A stretch of DNA of 64,000 nt from Paraphysomonas bandaiensis. Taxonomy: Eukaryota > Chrysophyceae. Both the position numbers and the translations under genes were made by a program. Position 1 is the stretch's first letter. Each line of letters begins with the position of its first letter. The notes beneath the pieces are model-generated. The model was not told the DNA's origin and ran no database searches. It was given only the letters and a program-made list of their open reading frames with translations. Shown one piece after another: positions 1 to 10,054 of this stretch. The stretch spans positions 124,001 to 188,000 of the forward strand of contig CBFFRP010000408.1 in NCBI GenBank assembly GCA_965644295.1, read 5' to 3'.

Positions 1-1709
1 TTTTCCATTTTTGACTAGGTTCAATAACTCAATCATTTGCTCCCACAACGAATTGCAAAATATTGCTCTGATTCTAGTTAAATTGTTTTACAGCATTAGT
101 TCTGACTCTAACACCCCTATTGCTAATAATCAGACATTCCCTACTTGCTGCTGATTATTGGGAATTGCTCATTTTAAGCTAGATCACAGAGAGAATTTGT
201 CGTTAGACTAGATAGGTTTATTAATATCGTTTACACGAAGTTGTGATAACCAACACTAACTCATTTTAATCTACGCATAATATCCTACAAATGCGAACCT
301 CACGTTACTGAACATATCTTGAAAGATCAAACTATTTCAGTTTCTCAATATCATCACAGCATTTGTACATCACTATATTTCACTGTATTCTCGTACATTG
401 TCTTCAAGTGACATACTGAATATACTAGAATAAGATCCATATTCTAATACTGATTACTGATTATAGTTATTAATAAGTAAACAGTAAACGTTAGTATACC
501 ATTAGAAATCATAAGATGAATCATAAAACACAAATACCAGTGTATATCAAAAATACCCTGTGTTCTGGAAGAAAATATAAACTATTGCAATAAATATTGT
601 GAGTTATTTGCTATTAGTCAATAATATTGCAATTACCAGAGAACTATGTAAAATCATTGTTATTATTAAAGCGAGCTATACTTAATATTTAGATAATATC
701 CCAGACTATACTATGCGCTAGAGATTAGAGCTACACACTACTTCCACACTCATTAAAGTGATGCAAGGTACTACATATCATCTCAATGGTCATCAGAACA
801 ATGAATCACAAAGCACACAATTTGCAGAGGATCGTCAGAATTGTCAACCCTGAGTTTGAGAACGGGGTTGTCAAAAACCAAGCAGGACAGTAACAGGCAC
901 ATACTAGGAACGAAAGTGTTGTAGTTAGAATGCGTTGTAAAACTGTTGCTGTTGTCAATTGAGATGGCAAAGTGCATACGTTGAATATGAGTTTAAGTTA
1001 TGCAATCAGCTCAATAGCAGAATAAAACAAGAATGATCATAGTCTCACAGATGCACTGTTCATGTACTGGGAAACTCTATCCCTGTGATCGCTTTTTAAG
1101 CTCTGCCTAATTTATAATAACCGACTTGCGCAGTCGCATGTCTCTAACAGCCCTCAACATGCGAATACACTCCGGAGTCATACAGCTTCAATTCAATAAA
1201 TTTCCGACAAGATGATGGTTCAATTGAAACGGAGAGTGAGAGTGACGACAAGTTTGAGGGATGTTAGATTGAGTGAATGGCTCATTAATGCTACGATATC
1301 GTAGTAGCAGGTGAGTATTTTTGTCGCAGTTCAAACTGCTCACTATCGTACTTGGCTGGCTGTAGGAATGCCAGAATGCTCAGTGCTGGATGCAAGCAGA
1401 AGCACTTTTAAGCCAAACAACGATACAATCACAGCACACAGCAGTACCTCCTGGAGTACTGAGAGTATGCCGGTTTGTAGGAATTCCTACTCTGAACGTT
1501 AAAAATATATCGAGACCTCAACGGCCATAGACAAAAAAGTAGTGATTTCTACTGATTAGGTAGCTTTTCAACTTTAAAAATGGGCTTTTTATTACGTCAT
1601 ACAGGGAATACGTACTGTATCAACAGGAGACTAATCTATTAATAGAACTCAGTAAGCTGTGACATTATCTTAAATAGAAGACAGTGCTGTAAGCTGTAGA
1701 CACTTTGCG
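1..1709. other. Gene-poor AT-rich stretch with repeat fragments
   Basis: No convincing coding exon is seen. Short open frames here, such as the 63-codon one at 1311-1502, have no recognisable domain and no splice partners. Two repeat pieces are present. Positions about 60-146 resemble the 3' end of the R1 retroposon family, with the text around CCTATTGCTAATAAT. Positions 161-452 are listed separately as a dispersed repeat. Confidence 0.5.
161..452 (+). repeat. Dispersed repeat B, copy 1
   Basis: About 290 bp that is closely similar, with scattered substitutions and few indels, to 17345-17633. Shared landmarks include CACAGAGAGAATTTGTCG near the start and AGAATAAGATCCATATTCTA at the end. No coding potential is visible. 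It could be an old solo LTR or a non-autonomous element. The ends of the family cannot be fixed from two copies. Confidence 0.75.
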
Positions 1710-2719
1710 ATGAACAGTGACTTGTATGAGAGGCAATTAAAATGGAGGGAAGATGCAAAGAAGAAGGCGATAGCTAACAGCGCTAAAGCCGAATCTGATA
1801 AGGAGGAGAAGGAGCTCACCTTTAAGCCTCACATATACACTGCCCCTGTTAAAAAGTTTGAGGGTTCAGCCAGAGCATTAACCGAGAAAAGTGGGGCAAA
1901 CCACGTTCTTCGTCAAGCGAAAGCAAGGAAGGACAAGCAAGAAACTAACAGGTGTATTATTTCGATTGATTTGTCCTCGGCATAAGTAGTGTGGTGTATG
2001 CAGTACTAAAACAAACAAGAAATTTTCATCGCTACTACCTGTAGAAGCTGATCATGAGTATGCTGGAAGTGACGACCATAAAGAACCCGATAATATTGCT
2101 CCTTCGTCAAGATCTTTCGAATTCGACGACACAGATACCTTCCCTTTCCCGAAGGTGATGAGTTTGTATAGTTCTGATATGTTTTGTGATGTACTCTACT
2201 TGTGGGTAATACGTAGGACGATACTGAGATTGACGAGGAATCTCTTGTTGAGACCCTGGAAAGGGAACGCCGGTAAGCGATTTAATTTGTCCTCACTCGA
2301 CTAATAAACGTGTAGCGAGTGGCAGGCGGACAGACTGAAACTTATTCACTGTATTCACCTTCAGCAGCTAGAACTGACTCAACGGGCGGTTGCATCTCAC
2401 GAAAGAGCAGCCGATATTGCACAAGTGAGTGACGTTCGCATTACTTTACGCAGTTTTAATACTCTTTGTGTTGTACCAGGAGTTCGCGAGAGCTATAGAG
2501 GGTTTCGAAGAACGTCTAGTGTCTGTTGAAAATAACGTTCACAAGGAGATCTCGGTTGTCAAGTCTGTAGCCGAGTCCTTGGTGTCAAGCAGTCAATATG
2601 CTGCGGATGCAGCGGTGAACTCGGGAAATATCGAGCAGCGCCTGAACTCTTTGGAGGATGGTATGACCACTATTCTAGGAAAACTTGATGCTGTATTACA
2701 AGCTGTCTCTAGAAAGTAA
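1710..2719 (+). CDS. Small coiled-coil protein of unknown function (5 exons)
   Basis: Exons 1710-1951, 2004-2154, 2217-2272, 2316-2424 and 2480-2719 give about 265 aa. All junctions are GT-AG and in phase. The N-terminal ~80 residues are strongly basic/acidic (begins MNSDLYERQLKWRED, then Lys/Glu-rich stretches). A Ser/Asp-rich linker of about 50 residues follows, then an amphipathic helical C-terminus of about 115 residues rich in Glu, Val, Leu and Gln that looks like a coiled coil. There is no membrane segment or catalytic motif. I do not recognise the family. A cytoskeletal or flagellar accessory role would fit the composition but is inference. The start is the first ATG in the frame, and four in-phase introns strongly support a real gene. 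Confidence 0.75.
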
Positions 2720-4131
2720 AAGCGAATATTGTATTTCATGTGTGCGGATGCAGTGACTGCGAGTTCGTTAGCGTAAATAGTTGAGGCTGCTTATATATGT
2801 AATTAAATATATATGTAACTATGTTTCAATATTCCTCTCACCGTAATGAAAATTCAATTAAAATAAAATTTTATGGTTTCAAGGTTTGATTAGCAGGGCC
2901 AGTCAACAAGATATTGCCAGCAGAAATAAATAATAATGTTTTCATGACCAATAATAATTATTAAATATGTTACAATATATTGATATATATTGGGCGCTAA
3001 GAAGAAAAAATGCGCTCGGTCGGTAGTAAATAGTTAGTAGAGGTTACAACATAATGATGAAAACCCAATAACAAGGCAGCAACTAGTACTCTAAAAGTGT
3101 TCCAACTCTTCGTCACTGTCGTCCTCATTCTTGTGATGACCTACTGATAATAATAAGACTTTCGACCCATCGTCGATGAACCCAAAGGAACAGCAGCAGT
3201 TCGTGGCGTCGTCGGGTCATTCCTTGTCGTAAGTGTGTCATGAAAATCTTAGCACTTGATTATTGACTGTTTAGACTGGCATTCTATTCCAGATTATAAG
3301 AAAAACAAATTTAGTTGTACGAGGATGACAGCATCAATTTAAACAGTTTGGAGTCTACTATTTGGTGAATAGCTTGATAGAAACATAGAAACAGTACGAA
3401 ATTCTAATATTGAATAGTGTTCTACCTTGCAGGTAGTTATCATACTTGTTCGATGTTATAATAGTAGATGGGTTATGTGATTATAAAGAGTAGTTTATGA
3501 TTAATTAAGTATATTTTCTAAGACACACTAGCATGAGCAATATATAGCAATATATTGCAAGGCCAAATCGTTAGTGATGTACAATGTACTCTATTTTCTG
3601 TAAGTAATTAATAATTAATTAGTTTATATGAACTAATTGATTATTAAAGTAACTCATCAAATAGAATATCCTCGTGTTTCGTGTATGCCAGTTATGCTGA
3701 TGTGCTGCTATAATTTAAAATATAACATAACCCATCCGCCATCTATTCTAACTTCATAACTTTCTTTAACGATCATAGTAGAAAAATGAGCTAACTACAA
3801 AATTGCCTTCCATTTTTAGACTTCGTATATAATGGCGGTGGTATTCGTTATTCCTATATAATTTAATCGACCTGGGCAGTACACTGCCTCCCATACAATC
3901 TACTGTAAACTACTGCACACATATCGTATTGTTAAATATAATTATTTACGAATTTCAAACATTGTGCGCCAGTTTAGATAGGCGAATGTGCAGTAATACT
4001 ACTTATTCAAACCCACGCCATAATCAGTGAATACAACAACTAATAGCTTTTCAGGGGCAGCTTCGACAACTACTTCGAAATACATTCCCTAAGAAACGTT
4101 ACTGGCTTCCAAAGCCAAAATATGTATGTAC
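2720..4131. other. Intergenic, no gene seen
   Basis: AT-rich spacer between two genes that converge here. A short piece near 3140-3166, around TAATAATAAGACTTTCGA, matches the 3' end of the R1 retroposon family. Nothing else is supported. Confidence 0.5.
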
Positions 4132-5217
4132 TTATGACAATATGGAAAGAACAGTAGCTTGTCCTTTCTGGGCGTGTGCAATGGCTTCGATGCACTTATT
4201 ACTGGGGAAAGTTTTCGCATGTACGTTTAGTCCATCAGTTCTTAGTAGCTCCACACCGGCGGCTACAGCGCGGGCTGCACCTTCTGGATCGTGCTTGGCC
4301 AGACTGTGGAAATCAAAACCTTTGACGCGCTGCCCGTTAAATATCGCCTTAGCAACAGGAAAGTCAATGCCTTCGCATTCCTCGAGTAGTGGTACCGGTC
4401 CATTGTAAGTTACCACTACTGAGTCGTCAGCCAGTAGAGACACGAGAGGACGGGTGAATCTGCCCACAGAACAAGTTACTGCCAGACGAGCAGTACCCTT
4501 GCTGGAGACTTTTGTCTTAAAGGTAGAGTCCACAAAATCTGAGTCTTTGGCGACCACTACGTGAATACCCCCTTTTTTACAAATAGCATCAATTGCGCTA
4601 TTGAATGCAGCAGGTCCGCTCTCTGAACGAATTACAACATCTCCAGATTTCAAGGCGGCATTAGTTTGAAGAATAGCCCAGGCCGCGGCAACATCAGGCA
4701 GCAATACAGCCTGCTCAATTGAAAGAGAGGATACATCAAATACGCTATTTGATGCAGCCAGCACGTCGTCGTTCCAAGTTCCAGTTTCGGAAACTACTAA
4801 TACTTGGCTATTCTGAGGTAGACTAACACCCTCACCAACAGCACTTACAGTACCAACACCAAAGGTTCCAGCAACACCTGACTTTGACCGCAAAAATGAC
4901 AACCCCTGAACCTGTTTAAAGACATAATCCGTCAACGGTAACCCGCAGCAGTAATTTTATCTCACCGATCTGATGTCTTCATAGGTGACAGGGCATGCCT
5001 TGATACCCACCTTAACCTCCCCAGGAGCAGGCGCACCTACCTTAATAGCTCCTCCAGCTCTAAATGTAGCACAAAAAACGTTATGACGAACAGTGAGTCA
5101 GAACATTTCTTACTTCAACACCTCAGAAGGGAGGCCGAAGGACTGGAATGACACCGATGCAAACAAACGGCGCTGACCTGCACGAGACACTGCACTGCAC
5201 AACACACGTCCAGCCAT
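4132..5217 (-). CDS. MECR-like medium-chain dehydrogenase/reductase, divergent
   Basis: Three exons on the minus strand (5114-5217, 4966-5059, 4132-4911) encode about 325 aa. The N-terminus (MAGRVLCSAVSRAGQRRLF) is Arg/Ser/Ala-rich like a mitochondrial presequence. The body follows mitochondrial trans-2-enoyl-CoA reductase, the last enzyme of mitochondrial fatty-acid synthesis: an IxVQG segment, a G-V-G-T-V-S-A-V-G stretch and a substrate-domain GTWNDD segment. Key features are altered. The family's Q-G-x-Y catalytic tyrosine region reads VQGLSF. The glycine-rich NADP-binding loop (family NASNSGVGQ) reads SESGPAAFNS. The protein is also somewhat shorter than the ~373-aa human enzyme. It may be a pseudo-enzyme or a distant quinone-reductase-like paralog. 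Membership of the MDR superfamily is fairly secure; activity is not. Confidence 0.75.
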
Positions 5218-5348
5218 GGATATTATAGTCTCAAGTATAAGTGGGATATATATACTACAATAACTAATCGCTGCTGCAAGGCTAATGAGTATTCATGACA
5301 CAGCACCAACATCACTGGGCCCCATTGTTTGCATACACATACATGTAC

Positions 5349-6381
5349 ATCTACATACATACATACATACATACATACATACATACATACATACATACAT
5401 ACATACATACATACATACATACATACATACATACATACATACATACATACATACATACATACATACATACATACATACATACATACATACATACATACAT
5501 ACATACATACATACATACATACATACATACATACATACATACATACATACATACATACATACATACATACATACATACATACATACATACATACATACAT
5601 ACATACATACATACATACATACATACATACATACATACATACATACATACAGACGACAGACATACATACATATATACATACATACATACATACATACATA
5701 CATACATACATACATACATACATACATACATACATACATACATACATACATACATACATACATACATACATACATACATACATACATACATACATACATA
5801 CATACATACATACATACATACATACATACATACATACATACATACATACATACATACATACATACAGACAGACAGACAGACAGACATACATACATACATA
5901 CATACATACATACATACATACATACATACATACATACATACATACATACATACATACATACATACATACATACATACATACATACATACATACATACATA
6001 CATACATACATACATACATACATACATACATACATACATACATACATACATACATACATACATACATACATACATACATACATACATACATACATACATA
6101 CATACATACATACATACATACATACATACATACATACATACATACATACATACATACATACATACATACATACATACATACATACATACATACATACATA
6201 CATACATACATACATACATACATACATACATACATACATACATACATACATACATACATACATACATACATACATACATACATACATACATACATACATA
6301 CATACACACATACCTACCTACCTACCTACATACATACATACCTACCTACCTACCTACCTACATACATACATACATACATAC
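5349..6381. repeat. Tetranucleotide satellite (ACAT)n, about 1 kb
   Basis: About 250 copies of ACAT (TACA/CATA in other registers), almost pure. It is broken by an ACAGACGACAGAC patch near 5649, a (ACAG) run at 5864-5885 and ACCT variants at 6309-6360. Open frames on all sides are artefacts of the repeat. It lies just upstream of the minus-strand reductase start at 5217. An array this long is likely to be mis-sized in an assembly. Confidence 0.98.
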
Positions 6382-6660
6382 AGAGTACCTATACAGATAT
6401 GGCGTTTCTCATACAGAAGCAGCAGTATACCGGTACGTATAGTGCAGTGCTGTGGATGTGCATATAGTAACGTAAATATGAAGCATGATATTCCTCTCTG
6501 TGTGGTAATATATTTTGAGCAATACACGGACTATACCGCACAAAAGGATAGCAATAGTTACCTATCCCTTCACTTAGTGCATTTTTCTTATCGGGAATTA
6601 TAAAATATACAGCTCGATTATTTCATATATCCAGACAGGTACTCTAAGGGCTTTTTCAGC

Positions 6661-6930
6661 ATGTCAAGCGTTAGTTATACGGCAAGACAGACTTTGTCTT
6701 CTCGCCGGTTTGGATTTTTAATGTTTCATGGTCTGCTTTTTGTGTTCGTTTTTATTCTTGTATTAGCACACGGTTCCCTGTCTGAAAAGACTTTACAAGA
6801 TACAAGTAGACGAGTTATTGTACCTGAGATCATAAATGGTTCCAACCACATCCATCCATGGCTTGCTACGTGTGTGTCACTTATATTTTTAGCGTTTATT
6901 GTTGCCCTTATTGTAATTTACGGAGGGTGA
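6661..6930 (+). CDS. Small two-helix membrane protein
   Basis: Single-exon frame of 89 aa. The N-terminal ~17 residues are polar and basic (MSSVSYTARQTLSSRRF). A hydrophobic helix follows at about residues 19-37, then a ~25-residue polar loop containing one N-x-S site (NGS), then a second helix at about 65-86 ending in YGG. The overall architecture resembles small ER/Golgi or V-ATPase accessory membrane proteins, but I cannot assign it to any family. No intron is needed. Repeat C begins just downstream, about 15 bp after the stop. Moderate confidence that it is a gene. Confidence 0.5.
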   Translation: MSSVSYTARQTLSSRRFGFLMFHGLLFVFVFILVLAHGSLSEKTLQDTSRRVIVPEIINGSNHIHPWLATCVSLIFLAFIVALIVIYGG

Positions 6931-6944
6931 GGCCTCAGCTGTAT

Positions 6945-7238
6945 ATAATTGTTGAGTTTAATGAGATCAACATTAGAAGTAGCCATCCTTGTGAGCGTTG
7001 TATTATCAAATGAATATGCTGTTATATTAATATAACGTAAAGTACTTTGCAGCTTATTATTGTCATTTACAGATTGGACTCTATAGTAGGTTACTGATTG
7101 TAAATCTCGCAGATAATGAAATGAGTCCACGCTATATACATATTGAGCTTTATACTACACTGCAAGTTCTAATATTTAAAGAATGCATACAATAGCTCGC
7201 AATAGTTGCCAAGTACAGTAAATTTCAATGTCAATATT
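6945..7238 (+). repeat. Dispersed repeat C, copy 1 (intact)
   Basis: About 290 bp highly similar to a second copy that starts at 9536 and is interrupted by two later insertions, resuming at 15273-15306 and 15712-15789. It starts near TGTTGAGTTTAATGAGATC and ends near TTTCAATGTCAATATT. The TG...CA-like ends and lack of coding suggest an old solo LTR, unproven. Confidence 0.75.
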
Positions 7239-8022
7239 TATGTGTTCTATATACAATAAATGGTTTAATATTCATTGTGGTAGATGTGTTTAGTGTAATT
7301 CTTCTATTTGCTTAAATTACCCATACTAGTCATGTCCAATTTTGCTGCAAAAGCGTAAAAAATTAGAGTAACATTTTGGTTGAAAGCGATCACAACTTCA
7401 ATCTAAAGATCTCTACATCTGCGACGTTGCTAATGAATTAGAATCATTTCTCTTTCCTTGCTTTTAATACATCAGTCTGCTGTGAGGCGGCTCACTAATC
7501 GAAAGTGAAAACGTTAAGTTATCTCTTCCTTGATAGCATTCCTCATACAACGCTACTGTGCTTGTCAGTTGTCAGTGTTCAGATTATATGATAACATTAC
7601 ACAGAAAAGTCGAAGTTGGACTAGATAGAGCATGTATTATATTAGTCGTCAGGGTGTATAGGAGTATGCGGAGAAGGCTTAGATGTAGTAAATACCTCTG
7701 TACACTGTATAGTGAAGAGTACATACGCCTGGACCGCAGGCATTTATTATTATAAATCAGCGATGTAGTCTCACTTCCATAGAGCAAATCTCAGGAAACA
7801 AGGCTAAAGTATTTTGGTAACCCAATGTACATCATTTCGAAGTTAGGTTATCAATAGTTCCCTGAAATAAATGCAAATTCTACCTACCCTGCATATGAAA
7901 TTGACTGAGTGGATATCTTGCACTATACGTGTTTCGAAACCCTGCTTTGGTTTCAAAAGATTTAAGTACATCATGCAAATTATTCTACTCATACTATTCA
8001 AAATTCCTTTTCACTGCAAGCC
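7239..8022. other. Intergenic, no gene seen
   Basis: AT-rich spacer. Short frames at 7558-7787 and 7871-8120 show no domain. The second overlaps the antisense of the TXNDC17 last exon. Confidence 0.45.
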
Positions 8023-8485
8023 TCAAGCCTTTGCATTTGATACAGTCTTACAAACGAGTGTTTTATCTTGACACTGACTGTCGTTTAAGCTTTCCGCAGA
8101 GGTTCCGTCTTTCCACCTAAATGCCCATACATGATGTAAAAAGCACAGTAATATGACAACCATATTACCTGTGCAAAGTCGGCACGCATCTTAAGTTAAT
8201 TAAAGGATTCGATCGGTAGCAATAGTCTGGTGATCGAAACTCCTCCCTTTTGACATTGAATACAACAAGCACGGAATCTGAACAGTATTCTTCCAATGCC
8301 CCTAAAATAATAGGCTCCGCTCTTGTGCAGTCAGGGCACCAGCTTCTTCCGTTTAGTTTTTCTCCTGTGAATAGCAAGAAGAGCGGGGCGCCGGGGTAGG
8401 ACTCCTGTATCTCCATAATCTTAGCGTCTAGTGCAGAGCTACTCAGGGCATCATCAACGATGACTACACCGGCAATGTCTACCAT
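8023..8485 (-). CDS. TXNDC17: Thioredoxin domain protein 17-like (TRP14)
   Basis: Two minus-strand exons, 8169-8485 and 8023-8116, separated by a 52-bp intron, encode 136 aa. The redox motif WCPDC is intact and followed by x-x-A-E-P, the signature that separates TXNDC17/TRP14 from ordinary thioredoxins (WCGPC). The conserved cis-proline segment CVPTL and a C-terminal ND-SQCQ segment match the family's PTL...ECLQ region; the latter is recovered only by splicing. Family members are small cytosolic thiol reductases of about 123 aa that reduce disulfides such as cystine with electrons from thioredoxin reductase. The start at 8485 gives a family-like length. Confident. Confidence 0.9.
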
Positions 8486-9535
8486 ATCTCTAACGCTATC
8501 ACGTTCTCTTCTTGTGACAGATGGAGGTGAGGTGAGGTGATTGATATCTTCCGGCCCTGAGGCTCACATGAACAATACACTGCCTGCTGTATACTGCTGT
8601 AGTACTACACAACTACAGTGTCTGTGTGCTGTTCGTATCATGATACTGAATACAGTACAGTAGTGTATCATACGTACGTCGTAGTGCAGTGTGTATCATG
8701 ACTGACTCTATATGGGCGTCTAAAGTACAGCACAGTCTCCACTTAAGTAGGTTGCTTCAAATGAAATTGTGACTCGTTTGCACCTCCGTGTGTTGGTCAT
8801 TTATCCACCGCTTGAGTGTCACTCTGCTCTATATCGTCTACACGTTCAGAGCAGCGATTGTGTCGTGTGCCTCCCAAGTATGAGCCAGTGACTATATGCT
8901 GATTTCAGTGCCGTCATGTTTGTTATGTTAGAAGGATCAAGAGACTGTAAACATTATCTGAAATAGTCAAATACACTAGTGACATATGCATCGAAACAGC
9001 AACAGCAACTTGGATACTGGCGACCTGACGATGGAAGAGGAACGGCTTAGGGTGCCATATATATTATATATATACCTACAGTGTGCTGTGACAAGCTATG
9101 TCTTTTTTCTTTCGACCCGGATGGTTTAACTCAAACATCGAGACCAATTCCGAATCGCTACGCCGCATGGACATTCATGACTCCTCAAATCGAACGCCAC
9201 TGGTCTGGGCACATATGCGCCTCCCAGCCAGTAGATGCGTTTGGTACATGTGTCTTGTCAAAATGACGATTTAAGTATTATATCTGGAACGGTTGAACCG
9301 TGGTGCACACGTCACTGCGCAAAATTTTCACGTACTTATTGTACTCCATTTGCCTAAAGTAGATAGAGAAGTGAAAGTGTGCCCCTAGCACAGTTAACGA
9401 CAAATGACAAAACCAAAAAGAGCTGAAGTATAAGAGTACGCTTTCGCATGTCACAATGTATTATACGTTAAGTATGAAATACTCTGCATCGTATCGTGCG
9501 CACCCACGTATCGTCACTCTTATGTCAAATATACG
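8486..9535. other. Intergenic, no gene seen
   Basis: About 1 kb between the TXNDC17 start and repeat C copy 2. It contains many short ATAC/GTAT-rich and AGTACAG-type motifs. The 61-codon frame at 9081-9266 has no recognisable domain. Confidence 0.45.
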
Positions 9536-9735
9536 ATAATTGTTGAGTTTGATGAGATCAACATTAGAAGTAGCCATCCTTGTGAGCGTTGTATTATCCA
9601 ATGAATACGATGTTATATTAATATTACGTAAAGTACTTTACAACTTATTATTGTCATTTACAGATTGAACTCTATAGTAAGTTACTGAATGTAAATCTCG
9701 CAGATAATGAAATAATGAAATGGGTCCACTCTATA
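9536..9735 (+). repeat. Dispersed repeat C, copy 2, left part
   Basis: Matches 6945-7130 closely. The copy is cut by the copia element at 9736-15267, resumes at 15273-15306, is cut again by a retroposon at 15307-15711 and ends at about 15789. The left part ends in the 5-bp target sequence CTATA. Confidence 0.8.
9731..9735. repeat. Target-site duplication of copia element (left)
   Basis: CTATA immediately before the left LTR. The matching copy is at 15268-15272 immediately after the right LTR. The intact repeat C copy at 6945-7238 has a single uninterrupted site in this region, which confirms the insertion point. Confidence 0.92.
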
Positions 9736-10054
9736 TGTTGAGTTCTGCTATATGAGAGCAATTGAAAGCTGTAGTTATAAGGTATTTAAATTACTGTATT
9801 ATACAGTTGTAGTCTTGTTAATCGTATTGTGAGAATGAATGACGATAAGCACATAGCGGTAAAACGGAATATTGTGACGATGCAAGTTGTAGTGACGATG
9901 TAAGATCGTCGTACGAGAAATGAGTGGTAGTGGAGACAACATGATATTGATGAATGATAAGAGACATTGATTATAATTTATAATTCTCAGCTTTGAGTAT
10001 AAGTTACCTTCTGTTGTTAAGTTAATACTTCTCATATAATGTCAAACCTTGACA
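9736..10054 (+). repeat. 5' LTR of copia element
   Basis: 319 bp, matching the 3' LTR without visible differences. It contains a short perfect hairpin, GACGAT-GTAAG-ATCGTC, near 9893-9909. The gag ATG at 10039 lies inside the last 16 bp of the LTR. Confidence 0.95.

Noticed and set aside
5349-6381. CRISPR-like array
   Set aside because: There is a continuous 4-bp repeat with no spacers, and the window is eukaryotic.
5223-6603. Long open frames of 318-424 codons on both strands
   Set aside because: They are translations of the (ACAT)n satellite, open in several frames simply because the repeat contains no stop.
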